Shown: in pieces, positions 28,125 to 36,582 of the stretch
Layout of the letters: each line of letters starts with the position of its first letter
Position numbering within the stretch: position 1 is the stretch's first letter
DNA from: a virus
Length of the DNA stretch: 38,077 nt
Direction: 5' to 3' (one strand)
Virus record (IMG/VR): IMGVR_UViG_3300027985_000624
Coordinates: 1 to 38,077 of that record
Notes under the pieces: generated by a model
Seen by the model: only the letters and a program-made list of their open reading frames with translations
Database searches by the model: none
What the model was told of the DNA's origin: nothing
Translations under genes and position numbers: made by a program

Positions 28125-30590
28125 AGCTACAAAAGAGAAGAGGTTTATATCACCTCATTGGAATATTTTGAAGGAGATGAGCTAGCAACGAATGTGTGGA
28201 TTGACAAATACTGTTTGAAGGATGGAGATAAGTATTTAGAGTTAACTCCAGACGATATGCATTGGAGACTAGCTAAGGAGTTTTATAGAATTGAACAAAA
28301 GTACAAAAATCCCACCCCACTAGAACACATATATGGTTTACTGAAAGACTTTAAATACATTGTTCCCCAAGGTGGAGGAATGTATGGCATAGGAAACCCA
28401 ATCCTATCTTCATTGAGTAATTGTTTTGTTGTTGGGAATGACGTTGACTCTTACGGTGGAATCTTACTTACAGATCAAGAGATGGTTCAGTTGGCAAAAA
28501 GAAGAGGTGGTGTTGGCTGTGACTTGTCTCACATTAGACCTAGGGGTGTTAGGGTTGATAATTCAGCAGGAACATCTTCTGGCATCTCTCCATTTGCAGA
28601 GCGTTACTCAAACACAATAAGAGAGGTTGCTCAGAATGGGCGAAATGGGGCATTAATGTTAAGTGTTGACGTTGAGCACCCAGATGCAGAAGAGTTTGTT
28701 GATATGAAGGTAGATACATCTAAGATTACGGGAGCAAATATTTCAATAAAAGCTTCAGATAACTTCATGAAAGCTGCTCTAAGTAACCGTGATTTTTGTA
28801 CCACATTTAAGGGTAAGCCTTTTGGCAAAAAAGCCGCAAAACCACTGTTTGATAAGCTGGTGTACAATGCATGGAAAAGTGCAGAGCCAGGGTGCTTGTT
28901 TTTTGATAGAATATTGGAAGAGTCACCTGCCCGTGGATATGGTGATGAATTGAGGGAAGTTTCAACCAATCCATGCGGTGAATTGCCGTTACCACCTAAA
29001 GATAGCTGTAGGCTAATTGCAATAAACTTATTTAATTATGTTGCAAACCCGTTTTCAAAAGAAGCAACATTTTTGATGGACATGTTGGTGCAGGATACGA
29101 AGGTTGCCCAAAGAATTATGGATGATTTTGTTGACCTTGAAATAGAAAAGATTGATGGTATTATAAAAAAGATTGAATCTTCCAATGACCCAAAGGAAAT
29201 CAAAATTGTTGAGCTTAATCTTTGGAATGGCGTTAAGAAAATGGCAAATAGCTATAGAAGAACGGGGTTAGGTTACACTGGTCTTGGAGATATGATTGCA
29301 GCTCTTGGGTTAACTTATGGGACAGAGCAAGCAACCAACTTCACAACAGAGGTGCAGCAGTTATTTGCTTCTGCATCATACGTCTCGTCAATTGAGTTGG
29401 CAGAAGAGCGTGGATGCTTTGATGGGTGGAGTGAAGAAAAGGACATGGAGAGTGATTTTTTAAAGAGAATGTTTAAAAACAACCCCTTGATTGGCGATGA
29501 GATTTTGACAAAGTACAAAAAATTTGGTCGAAGGAACATCGGAAACCTAACCATCGCTCCAACTGGAACGGTTAGTTTGATGACACAAACAACATCTGGA
29601 ATTGAACCTTTATTTTCACCGTGGTACTATAGAAGAAGGAAAACGGACGATCCAAAAAAATCTGTACATACAGATGAGGTTGGCGATATGTGGGAGGAGT
29701 TTGCTGTGTTTCACAAACCTTTTGTTTTGTGGTTTATTTCTTCAAACGAACCATCCCTTTCATACAGTGAGGCTTTGTCTATGTTGGAGCTAAAGTCTAA
29801 AGATGAGCTTACTTCTATATTTGAGAGCTCACCTTACTTTAAAGCAACAGCACAAGACGTTGACTATATCGAGAAGGTTCGTATGCAAGGTGGGGTTCAA
29901 AAGTGGGTAGATCATTCAATCTCTGTGACAGTCAATATGCCAGAGAACACAACAGTTGAAACTGTTGCTAAAGTTTACGAAGAAGCTTGGAAGAGTGGAT
30001 GTAAGGGCGTTACTGTTTATAGAGATGGTAGTCGTGCTGGTATTTTGAACACAAAGAGTGCTGATGAAAGAGATAATTCAAATCACGATTACATTCCAGC
30101 CAAAAAGAGAAGTAAGAGCGTTGAGTGCGATGTTTACTTCAAGAAGGCTTTAGGTGGAGAATACATAATATTTGTTGGGGTTGAGAAAGGTAGGCCGATG
30201 GAAGTGTTTGCCGTTGAGTATAAGAGAGAGTTTGGTATACCTAGAGGCATCAACAAGGGGTCTATAACTAAGATCAAAAAACAGCACTATAGGTTTGAGT
30301 CTGACAATTATGTCATTGACAATCTGATAGATCACATGATAGAGACGGAACAGAGGCAAACAAGGGATTACAGTTTAATGCTGAGACATAGAATTGACCC
30401 AAGATGGATTGTGGACTCCATAAGGTCTTATGCTACTATCTCTTCATTCCAGAAAGCCATATCAAACGTTTTAGTTAATTACGCTGAAGCTGAAGAAAAA
30501 AATAGTGGATGCCCTGAATGTGGTGGAGTGGTCGCTATGAGTGATGGGTGCATGAAATGTATTGATTGTGGTTATTCTAAGTGTGGTTAA
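28122..30590 (+). CDS. nrdJ: Class II (B12-dependent) ribonucleotide reductase
   Basis: 822 residues. Key elements: SLSNCFVVG (first redox Cys), RRGGVGCDLSHIRPRG, AGTSSGISPF, active-site STNPCGELPLPP (radical Cys ~285), RRTGLGYTGLGDM, NLTIAPTGTVSLM and SGIEPLFSPWYYR. The C-terminal ~130 residues are a TSCPD-like domain ending in a Cys-rich tail (CPECGG, CMKCIDCG). This is the adenosylcobalamin-dependent type, one subunit, oxygen-independent, so it needs host or imported B12. It makes dNTPs for phage replication. No class I or III genes are seen, and no thioredoxin gene is adjacent. TTG start with a perfect Shine-Dalgarno. Confidence 0.92.
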   Translation: MSYKREEVYITSLEYFEGDELATNVWIDKYCLKDGDKYLELTPDDMHWRLAKEFYRIEQKYKNPTPLEHIYGLLKDFKYIVPQGGGMYGIGNPILSSLSNCFVVGNDVDSYGGILLTDQEMVQLAKRRGGVGCDLSHIRPRGVRVDNSAGTSSGISPFAERYSNTIREVAQNGRNGALMLSVDVEHPDAEEFVDMKVDTSKITGANISIKASDNFMKAALSNRDFCTTFKGKPFGKKAAKPLFDKLVYNAWKSAEPGCLFFDRILEESPARGYGDELREVSTNPCGELPLPPKDSCRLIAINLFNYVANPFSKEATFLMDMLVQDTKVAQRIMDDFVDLEIEKIDGIIKKIESSNDPKEIKIVELNLWNGVKKMANSYRRTGLGYTGLGDMIAALGLTYGTEQATNFTTEVQQLFASASYVSSIELAEERGCFDGWSEEKDMESDFLKRMFKNNPLIGDEILTKYKKFGRRNIGNLTIAPTGTVSLMTQTTSGIEPLFSPWYYRRRKTDDPKKSVHTDEVGDMWEEFAVFHKPFVLWFISSNEPSLSYSEALSMLELKSKDELTSIFESSPYFKATAQDVDYIEKVRMQGGVQKWVDHSISVTVNMPENTTVETVAKVYEEAWKSGCKGVTVYRDGSRAGILNTKSADERDNSNHDYIPAKKRSKSVECDVYFKKALGGEYIIFVGVEKGRPMEVFAVEYKREFGIPRGINKGSITKIKKQHYRFESDNYVIDNLIDHMIETEQRQTRDYSLMLRHRIDPRWIVDSIRSYATISSFQKAISNVLVNYAEAEEKNSGCPECGGVVAMSDGCMKCIDCGYSKCG

Positions 30591-30604
30591 TTTTTACAAA
30601 TAGG

Positions 30605-30636
30605 TTTGGAGAATAGAAATATTCTCCTTACCTTTG
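30605..30636 (+). promoter_or_regulatory. Bacteroidota-type promoter
   Basis: TTTG (30605-30608), exactly 20 nt, TACCTTTG (30629-30636) then TATTGAAC. It drives the HAD/PhoH group. Confidence 0.75.
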
Positions 30637-30661
30637 TATTGAACTAACCCCTTACTTTAAA

Positions 30662-30766
30662 AAGATTTACACAACTGATAGTTGGAGATCTGAATTTAAT
30701 TGGAAAACAGTTGAAAGAGGTTCTACTGATTTGGTAGAAATTGTTGAATTTAAAAATTTTATGTGA
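30662..30766 (+). pseudogene. Short open frame without start codon
   Basis: 34 codons read KIYTTDSWRSEFNWKTVERG and continue STDLVEIVEFKNFM, with protein-like composition, but no ATG, GTG or TTG is in frame downstream of the promoter. It is either a gene remnant or initiated at ATT (30665). Its TGA overlaps the ATG of the next small gene. Confidence 0.3.
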
Positions 30767-30867
30767 TGAATATGTGGGAAAGTTTTAAACACGAGTACTT
30801 GCCTCATGTTGTAGCAGCCATGACTGTAATATCGTTTGCTATAATAATAAGTTTTATAACAGCATGA
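30766..30867 (+). CDS. Tiny membrane protein (33 aa)
   Basis: 33 codons: MNMWESFKHEYLPHVVAAMT then VISFAIIISFITA. One transmembrane helix with an N-terminal soluble stub. It overlaps the start of the HAD gene (ATGATGA), which supports coupling. Function unknown. Confidence 0.45.
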   Translation: MNMWESFKHEYLPHVVAAMTVISFAIIISFITA

Positions 30868-31274
30868 TGAACTCATACCTTAACGACAGAAAAGCTATAG
30901 ATAGACTCAAAAGAGAGTATCTAGAGCACAAAAACCTTATTGTGGGGTTTGATTTTAATAATACTATCTTCGATTACCATAAAGAAGGATTAGAATCACA
31001 ACCAGTCATTGATTTGTTGAAGAAATGTAGTGATTTGGGTTTTACTATGTGCTTATATACAATAGGCGATAGAATACTATTTAAGCAGGATTACGTAGAA
31101 TGTCTTGGTATTAGGGTTGATTACACCAACGAAAGTCCTATAATGCAGAAGCATTCGGATATGTATTATTATAAACCTTATTTCAACATTTTATTAGACG
31201 ACAGGGCTGGATTGGGACAAGCCTTTTATGTTCTTAAAACCACACTAATAGAGCTAGGACTATATGAAAGATAA
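30867..31274 (+). CDS. HAD-like phosphatase with altered motif I
   Basis: 135 residues from the ATG at 30867 (an ATG at 30864 is equally possible). Motif I reads VGFDFNNTIFDY; the usual DxDxT is DFNNT here, the second Asp being replaced by Asn. The end has YYYKPYFNILLDDRAGLGQA, the motif IV DD. The general fold is that of small HAD hydrolases found next to phoH-like genes in phages. Loss of the general acid/base Asp suggests weak or different activity. Substrate unknown. Overlaps phoH by 11 nt. Confidence 0.7.
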   Translation: MNSYLNDRKAIDRLKREYLEHKNLIVGFDFNNTIFDYHKEGLESQPVIDLLKKCSDLGFTMCLYTIGDRILFKQDYVECLGIRVDYTNESPIMQKHSDMYYYKPYFNILLDDRAGLGQAFYVLKTTLIELGLYER

Positions 31275-31959
31275 GAGGAAGGTTAATGATGCATTAGTAT
31301 CATTCAATATTGAGTTTACAGATGAACAGAAGACTGCACGTAAAGTGTGTCATGAAAACCAAGTGACAATTCTTCACGGCAAGCCTGGAACATCAAAAAG
31401 TACAATTGCAGCATCAATAGCTGTTGAGCTTTACAAGCGCAAAGAGAAGGCTACAAGTAATGACATTCGAGAACATGGGGATTTCAAGAAAATTCTTGTA
31501 ACAAGACCAACTGTTCCTGCTGGAAAAGATATTGGCTTCCTTCCTGGAGATGGGGATCAAAAACTTGCTCCATACACAGCTCCAATATTGACTGTAATTG
31601 ATGAGCTTGTTGGGGGCGAGAAGTCTTTTAGTCAAGAGTTGATTGAAAAGGGGCATCTTGAAGTACTTCCCCTACAGTTTATGAGAGGGCATACATTTAA
31701 AAACTGTGTTGTGATTCTTGATGAAGGTCAAAATGCTGACTTAGAAGATTTTAAGCTTATTTCATCAAGGCTTGGTAGAGACAGTAAGTTGATTGTAACA
31801 TCTGACTGGAGACAAATAGACTTAAAACAGAGAGACAAGTCAGCTTGTCAATGGTATGATAAAATCACTCATTTAGGTGGAGTTGGTACTTTCGAGTTAA
31901 CAGAGAACTTTAGGAGCAAGTTGTCTCAAGAGATTATGGAAATTCTAATAAAATACTAG
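31264..31959 (+). CDS. phoH: PhoH-like ATPase
   Basis: 231 residues. Walker A LHGKPGTSKST (~39-47), the conserved KILVTRPTVPAGKDIGFLPGD, QFMRGHTFKNCVVILDEGQNA (Walker B) and a sensor-like SDWRQIDL and ELTENFRS near the end. This is the PhoH family, an SF1-like P-loop ATPase that in bacteria is linked with RNA processing; its role in phages is unclear. The family is widespread in phages. Coupled to the HAD-like gene by overlap. Confidence 0.88.
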   Translation: MKDKRKVNDALVSFNIEFTDEQKTARKVCHENQVTILHGKPGTSKSTIAASIAVELYKRKEKATSNDIREHGDFKKILVTRPTVPAGKDIGFLPGDGDQKLAPYTAPILTVIDELVGGEKSFSQELIEKGHLEVLPLQFMRGHTFKNCVVILDEGQNADLEDFKLISSRLGRDSKLIVTSDWRQIDLKQRDKSACQWYDKITHLGGVGTFELTENFRSKLSQEIMEILIKY

Positions 31960-31964
31960 AAAAT

Positions 31965-32402
31965 ATGGAAAAAGAAAATTTGATTGGAAGGAGAGTTAAG
32001 CTGATTAGTGATAGATTTGTTTGTGCTAATGTAGGGGATGTTGGTGTAATTACTGACGTTATTACTTATCATCACTTTGAAGATGATTGTGAGGTTAAGT
32101 TTGATGGATGTTGTATTGGGTGTGAATTTTCTGACATAGAGTTTCTCCCCCTCTCCCCAAAGGCTAATATCTTAAATTCTTCTCAAATCTTTGAGGCATT
32201 AACCTCTAGAGAACAGTGCTTGTTAGATATTGATAGACTCAAGGAGCACACACAGAAGATTAAGGACAGTATATTTGAGATGGAGCAAGAGATACTGTCA
32301 AATGAAACCGCAATTGAGTCACTGAAGAAGAAAGTCTCTCATTCAGTAAATACTATTGATGCTCACAACGAAGCTGTAGAACAACTAAAAGCTAAAGAAT
32401 GA
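31965..32402 (+). CDS. KOW-like plus coiled-coil phage orphan
   Basis: 145 residues. The N-terminal ~65 residues form a small beta-barrel pattern (LIGRRVKLISDRFVCANVGDVGVITDVI..., EVKFDGCCIGCEF). The C-terminal ~80 residues are a coiled coil (LDIDRLKEHTQKIKDSIFEM). The arrangement is like the N-terminus of the 27502 gene. No enzymatic motif. The stop overlaps the next start (ATGA). Confidence 0.65.
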   Translation: MEKENLIGRRVKLISDRFVCANVGDVGVITDVITYHHFEDDCEVKFDGCCIGCEFSDIEFLPLSPKANILNSSQIFEALTSREQCLLDIDRLKEHTQKIKDSIFEMEQEILSNETAIESLKKKVSHSVNTIDAHNEAVEQLKAKE

Positions 32403-32776
32403 AGAAAATAAAAGTAAATAAAATCATAGGAGCAACAAAACTGACAGGTAAAGTTACCACACTGTATGAAACATACAAGGAAGCTGTGGCGGCTGATTTA
32501 GATGGATTGGCAGATAATGACTTTTGGAGTGATGACGGTAAGTTTATTGGTGTTGCTGCTATAGGTGATGGTTCTTGGGTTTATGTAGATACTGATGATG
32601 ATTTTGAGGTGTTGTATGAAACAGCTCCAGCTTTAACTGAAGAACAAGTTTTTAATTACCATAAAGAGCAGATCAATAAACTTATTGATGAAGTGGAGAT
32701 AGATATGTGTAGGGTTGATGTTCATCTAGATTGTTTAATTGCATTAAAAAGATTGAAGTATGAAAGAAAAGGTTGA
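32399..32776 (+). CDS. Hypothetical protein
   Basis: 125 residues, acidic. A mixed first half (TKLTGKVTTLYETYKEAVAADLDG, FIGVAAIGDGSWVYVDTDDDF) is followed by a helical second half (TEEQVFNYHKEQINKLIDEVEIDMCR). No recognised domain. Overlapping starts and stops on both sides place it in a chain of small co-translated genes. Confidence 0.6.
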   Translation: MKKIKVNKIIGATKLTGKVTTLYETYKEAVAADLDGLADNDFWSDDGKFIGVAAIGDGSWVYVDTDDDFEVLYETAPALTEEQVFNYHKEQINKLIDEVEIDMCRVDVHLDCLIALKRLKYERKG

Positions 32777-32990
32777 GTTAATTAAATTACTTTACAATGA
32801 GGTCTCATCCCTCATAAAGTTTAAAAAGGCTGTATATAGCTCTAAAATAGTTGAGGCAGCCAAACATCTAAAGGTACATAAAGAGTCAAGCGATGGCGTT
32901 GAGGTTATGCTGAAAACAACTCTTGCTGATGCTCGTGCAGAGATCGACAGACAAAGTGAATTAATTAACAACTTAAGAGAATCTATATAA
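32760..32990 (+). CDS. Small helical hypothetical protein
   Basis: 76 residues, almost entirely helical (LIKLLYNEVSSLIKFKKAVY..., TTLADARAEIDRQSELINNL). It overlaps the previous gene by 17 nt and the next by 1 nt (TAATG). No function recognised. Confidence 0.55.
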   Translation: MKEKVELIKLLYNEVSSLIKFKKAVYSSKIVEAAKHLKVHKESSDGVEVMLKTTLADARAEIDRQSELINNLRESI

Positions 32991-33427
32991 TGGCAAATCA
33001 TTGTTTGTGGGTAGAGTGCTTAGGTTGTGATAGAGAAGTTGACATGAGGGTGCATTGGAATGTGTGCCCTCACTGTGGAGATGAGATTGGGTATGTGGTA
33101 GAGACAGAAGATTTGCTTGTTGGTCATGAATACTTAAAAAGTAATGGGACTACAGAGTATTATCTTGGCTCGTGTGATGTGAATATGAGGTTTGGTGACA
33201 GTCTTACATCTAAGAAAGGTGTGTTTGTTACAATAGCTTCAATTAAGCACAATTTAGCCTCAAATTTAGACGATCTCCTTGGAGGTGACACATTCCTATA
33301 TGAGCCTAATTTGAGCTCAAAAAAACCACGTTATTTGAAAGCAACAGGCAGATCAGTTGAGATACCTTATGAAAAGTTTCTTTCATTAAGTGAAGAATGT
33401 TGGATTAAAATTGAATTTAATGGATAA
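32990..33427 (+). CDS. Zinc-ribbon phage orphan
   Basis: 145 residues. The N-terminal ribbon has WVECLGCDREVDM and NVCPHCGDEIGY, two CxxC pairs that would bind one zinc. The remainder is beta-rich (GHEYLKSNGTTEYYLGSCDV...). The last bases overlap the following metallophosphatase start. Likely nucleic-acid or protein binding; function unknown. Confidence 0.65.
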   Translation: MANHCLWVECLGCDREVDMRVHWNVCPHCGDEIGYVVETEDLLVGHEYLKSNGTTEYYLGSCDVNMRFGDSLTSKKGVFVTIASIKHNLASNLDDLLGGDTFLYEPNLSSKKPRYLKATGRSVEIPYEKFLSLSEECWIKIEFNG

Positions 33428-34142
33428 GAAAAAACAAATTAGACCAAGATTGAGTCCTGCTGACTATAATGCCTTACTTCGGGTGCGTGAGAGAGAGGGT
33501 GTGTTGTTTATAGGTGATTTACATGAACCTTTCACAAGAGATGGGTATTTACAATTTTGTAAAGATATTTACGATAAGCACATGCTCAAAGAGGTTATTT
33601 TTGCAGGAGATGCCATTGATGGTCATTTTTCAAGTTTTCATGAGACTGACCCAGATGGACATAGTGCTGGAGAGGAGTTGAGATTAGCAAAGAAAAATAT
33701 TGCTAAGTGGCATGAAGCTTTTCCAAATGCTAAGGTGTGTTTAGGTAATCATGATTTGTTGGGAGACAGAAAGGCATTTAATGCTGGTTTATCAAAGCAT
33801 TGGATAAAGAGCGTTGGAGAAGTCTTAGAGACTCCCACTTGGGAGTACGCTGACTCCTTTGTTGTTGACAATGTTTTATATTGTCATGGGATAGGTCGTC
33901 AAGCTAGACAGAGAGCACAGCAAGACTTAATGTCTGTTTGTCAGGGGCATTGGCACTCAAAGAGCTATGTTGAGCATTTTGTTGGAAAGAGTAGTAAAAT
34001 CTTCGCTTTGCAGGTTGGTTGTGGTTTAGACGACAAATCCTATGCCGCTGCGTATGGTAAGCACTTTGCTAAAATGCACATTAATGTTGGAGTTATAAAA
34101 GATAAAGGAAGTCTTGCGTTCCTGGAGTATATGGATCTTTAA
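33420..34142 (+). CDS. Metallophosphoesterase
   Basis: 240 residues from MDKKKQ at 33420. Calcineurin-like motifs: LFIGDLHEPF (~27), FAGDAIDGH (~62), CLGNHDLLGD (~112), YCHGIGR (~155) and CQGHWHS (~177). All metal ligands for a two-metal phosphodiesterase are present. Phages often encode such a second phosphoesterase apart from gp47. Substrate unknown: nucleotides, nucleic acid ends or phosphoproteins are possible. The start overlaps the previous stop (ATGGATAA). Confidence 0.85.
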   Translation: MDKKKQIRPRLSPADYNALLRVREREGVLFIGDLHEPFTRDGYLQFCKDIYDKHMLKEVIFAGDAIDGHFSSFHETDPDGHSAGEELRLAKKNIAKWHEAFPNAKVCLGNHDLLGDRKAFNAGLSKHWIKSVGEVLETPTWEYADSFVVDNVLYCHGIGRQARQRAQQDLMSVCQGHWHSKSYVEHFVGKSSKIFALQVGCGLDDKSYAAAYGKHFAKMHINVGVIKDKGSLAFLEYMDL

Positions 34143-34151
34143 TTTAATAAT

Positions 34152-34403
34152 ATGAAAAAAATTTTTTATTGGCTATTTAAAGCCATGTCTTTTGTTGTGC
34201 AGCTAGTACCATCTGTATTTATCTTTACACTTATGGTATTTATGTCGATTGGCATTTATCTAAGTTTACCATTTGTAATTTTATCAAGTTGGTTAACTTT
34301 TGCTGCTGAGGGCAAGTGGTTTGGTTGGTTTAGTAGAGCTTGGTGGGATGTAAGATCATTGCACAACGATGTTAAATTAATGTTTAGATCAGCAATTAAC
34401 TGA
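34152..34403 (+). CDS. Small membrane protein
   Basis: 83 residues with two hydrophobic stretches (FYWLFKAMSFVVQLVPSVFI and MVFMSIGIYLSLPFVILSSWL) and a basic amphipathic end. Last gene before a rho-independent terminator. Size and topology would permit a holin-like role, but there is no specific motif. Confidence 0.6.
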   Translation: MKKIFYWLFKAMSFVVQLVPSVFIFTLMVFMSIGIYLSLPFVILSSWLTFAAEGKWFGWFSRAWWDVRSLHNDVKLMFRSAIN

Positions 34404-34409
34404 TCACTA

Positions 34410-34437
34410 GGGGGATTCGAAAGAGTCTCCCTTTTTT
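34410..34437 (+). terminator. Rho-independent terminator
   Basis: The stem GGGGGATTC (34410-34418), loop GAAA, GAGTCTCCC (34423-34431), nine pairs including two G-T, is followed by TTTTTT (34432-34437). It closes the operon that started near 30605. Confidence 0.85.
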
Positions 34438-34459
34438 GTTTAAAAAACTTTACATTTTG

Positions 34460-34491
34460 TTTGGCAGTATCAAATTTAGTTTATACCTTTG
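34460..34491 (+). promoter_or_regulatory. Bacteroidota-type promoter for the denV-like gene
   Basis: TTTG (34460-34463), 20 nt, TACCTTTG (34484-34491) then TATTGAATTTAG. It follows directly on the terminator. Confidence 0.78.
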
Positions 34492-34524
34492 TATTGAATT
34501 TAGTATTTATCTAAAATTAAAGTT

Positions 34525-34923
34525 ATGACTCGCATAAACGCATTCATAGAACCAGCAGATCTTTGCGATAAACATTTACTTGCTGAACACAGAGAAATTG
34601 TTAGGATACCAAACAGCATTAAAGCTGGAAGGCTGAGTGATGCTGGTCAACCAACACAATTCACATTAGGCACTGGTCACGTTAAGTTCTTTAGAAACAA
34701 ATTGCTATTTCTTCACAAAAGATACAGGTATATTTACAGAGAGTGTAAAGATAGGGGATTTAATGTGAAAGATATGGGTGATGCTTTTTGTGGCGTTCCA
34801 TCTAAACTATACAACGATTTTAACCCACCACCCCATGAAGTAAGTAGAATACAGGATATTCTGATTGATAGGATTGTAGATCGGATGCCTAAGAACGCAA
34901 AATACACAAATATTAACAAATAA
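34525..34923 (+). CDS. denV: DenV-like pyrimidine-dimer DNA glycosylase
   Basis: 132 residues. It begins MTRIN with Thr2, whose amine is the nucleophile in T4 endonuclease V, followed by LCDKHLLAEHREIVRIPN (the Glu of AE-H-RE corresponds to T4 Glu23, one residue later because of a one-residue insertion). Further matches are FTLGTGHVKFFRNKLLFLHKRY and CKDRGFNVKDMGD. This enzyme cuts UV-induced dimers by glycosylase/AP-lyase action. It has its own promoter and follows a terminator. The C-terminal part is less alike (VPSKLYNDFNPPPHEVSR). Confidence 0.85.
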   Translation: MTRINAFIEPADLCDKHLLAEHREIVRIPNSIKAGRLSDAGQPTQFTLGTGHVKFFRNKLLFLHKRYRYIYRECKDRGFNVKDMGDAFCGVPSKLYNDFNPPPHEVSRIQDILIDRIVDRMPKNAKYTNINK

Positions 34924-34936
34924 AAAATACAACATT

Positions 34937-35518
34937 ATGAAAAAGTATAGGTTATTAACAAGCTTTAGTCCGAGTCCTTTTTACAAAAAAGGGCATATTT
35001 ATAATGAAAATGAAAGTAGGGTAAGTTATGCTTCAACTATTGGCGAGCTGGCTTTATGTTTTCCTGATGAGTGGCAAGAGATTAAAGGAGAACCCATCGG
35101 CTATAAATTTAAAGATGAATTTGCTTGTCAAGAGAATATAGTGGAAGCAGCAGCTAGTGTGGTTGACTATAATTTAACCAAAGGTACATTTACCCAAAAA
35201 AGACCACTCCTCCTATCTGATACAAATTACAAAGACGTCCCATTCTTTATAGAAAAATTCAAGCAAGCAGGCGTTCTTGATTTATGGTTTGATCCAATTT
35301 ATGATGAGGGGTTTAAGCTTCCTGAAATTGGTGGGTACAAAGGTGAGTTTGTTAAAAATAAAATTTTTGGTGATAGTGTTAGATATGGTTGCCATACAAT
35401 TAAAGTTGATCTGTTGGCCGACTTACTTGAAACATCCTTCGAATCCATCAAAATAGAAGGAGTTACTGTAACAAGAGAGAAAATAAAGCAGATTGTAGAA
35501 TATATAGAAACCTTATAG
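34937..35518 (+). CDS. Modular phage orphan (QAGVLDLWFD family)
   Basis: 193 residues. The N-terminal part KKYRLLTSFSPSPFYKKGHIYNE...DEWQEI is similar in style to that of the 21333 gene. The C-terminal FKQAGVLDLWFDPIYDEG-LPEIGGYKGEF with a YGCHTIK element is the shared module. The Trp-rich middle of the longer paralogue is missing. Function unknown; the pair probably arose by duplication and module loss. Confidence 0.7.
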   Translation: MKKYRLLTSFSPSPFYKKGHIYNENESRVSYASTIGELALCFPDEWQEIKGEPIGYKFKDEFACQENIVEAAASVVDYNLTKGTFTQKRPLLLSDTNYKDVPFFIEKFKQAGVLDLWFDPIYDEGFKLPEIGGYKGEFVKNKIFGDSVRYGCHTIKVDLLADLLETSFESIKIEGVTVTREKIKQIVEYIETL

Positions 35519-35519
35519 T

Positions 35520-35747
35520 ATGGTATGGATAATGTTTTTAACAGCATGGTATTTGCTTGGATTGGTATCTAGTTTTTCATTAAGTATCTTCTTTGATAAA
35601 AGACTAACCGTTTCAGACCTACTCTTCAATATAACCATTGGAGCAGCTTTGGGTGTAGTTCCGTTTGTTGTTCTAGTTGAAAAATGCTTTAAGGGAATGG
35701 GGCTTAATAGAAAATGGAATAAATTTTTAAACAAAAGAATTTTCTAA
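35520..35747 (+). CDS. Small membrane protein
   Basis: 75 residues with two transmembrane segments (WIMFLTAWYLLGLVSSFSLSIF and LLFNITIGAALGVVPFVVLV) separated by DKRLTVSD, ending basic. It starts 1 nt after the preceding stop. Function unknown. Confidence 0.6.
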   Translation: MVWIMFLTAWYLLGLVSSFSLSIFFDKRLTVSDLLFNITIGAALGVVPFVVLVEKCFKGMGLNRKWNKFLNKRIF

Positions 35748-35748
35748 T

Positions 35749-35979
35749 ATGAATATTGATTTTATTATAGAGAAACCAGACTCCACACCCCTCTCCACAG
35801 ACGAGATGGTATTTGTTGTGGAGCAATACATTAAGGAGAAGAAAGGTCAGGCTGTTGAGATAAACCCACTCAAGAGATTAGACCCCAATCATCCTTTCTT
35901 TCCAATGCAATGTCAACAGAAAATTAAAATGCTACATGAAGCATATAATGTAGCCAAGTCTTATTTTAAAAATAAATAA
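35749..35979 (+). CDS. Small conserved phage protein
   Basis: 76 residues: PLSTDEMVFVVEQYIKEKKGQAVEI-NPLKRLDPNHPFFPMQCQQKIKM-LHEAYNVAKSYF. Helical, positively charged second half. No domain known. It starts 1 nt after the previous stop and precedes the nucleotidyltransferase by 1 nt. Confidence 0.6.
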   Translation: MNIDFIIEKPDSTPLSTDEMVFVVEQYIKEKKGQAVEINPLKRLDPNHPFFPMQCQQKIKMLHEAYNVAKSYFKNK

Positions 35980-35980
35980 T

Positions 35981-36582
35981 ATGAATTATAAATATCAAAA
36001 AAGAAAGATACATCAAGCAATTCCATCTGCCTTATATGATGTACTATTAGATTTAAAAGAATCTGCCTATTTAGCTGGAGGTGCAATTACCAGTGTGTTT
36101 ACAAACAGTGAGATTAATGATCTTGATCTATATCCCAAGAATGCATTGGCTCATCTTGAGCTATTGGCTTTCGTTAGAGACAAGTGTAATGTTCTTTCTG
36201 TAACCCCAACAGTGTTTTGGGCTGTCACCGTGAAGGACAAACTGCGTATTTAATTAATGTTGCAAGCTTGGGTTATTTTAATTCCCCATCCTCTGTAGTA
36301 GACAACTTTGACTTTTCTGTCTGTAAAGCTGTCTATAATCTAGATTCAGAGGAGTTTTATTTTGATGACAATTTCTTTGTAGATTTGGCAGCAAGAAGAC
36401 TTTCTATTGGAAGTGGCACTAGGTTTCCTTTAATGTCCGTTATTCGCACTAAAAAGTATTTAGATAGAGGATTTACTATAAGTCGAAACGAGTCTCTTAA
36501 ATCGCTTCTAATGGTGTCAAAATTGGATTTATCTACCTTAGAGGAATGTAAGAAGCACATCAATGGACTTTATGGAAGCTAA
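35981..36582 (+). pseudogene. Nucleotidyltransferase-like gene, frameshifted
   Basis: The N-terminal part (35981-36253) contains YLAGGAITSVFTNSEINDLDLY, the GG...DxD signature of nucleotidyltransferases. The C-terminal part (in frame up to 36582) continues TAYLINVASLGYFNS..., DNFDFSVCKAVYNLDSEEFYF, RTKKYLDRGFTIS and ends KHINGLYGS, all known from one phage protein family. The two are in different frames. One extra A in the run at 36239-36241 (GACAAACTG) would join them as KDKTAYLIN. Either a single-base deletion, a sequencing error, or a programmed -1 shift. It lies next to the RNA-ligase fragment. Confidence 0.75.

Noticed and set aside
28631-28969. Antisense frame opposite the RNR gene
   Set aside because: Lies entirely within a confidently assigned RNR; no independent evidence.
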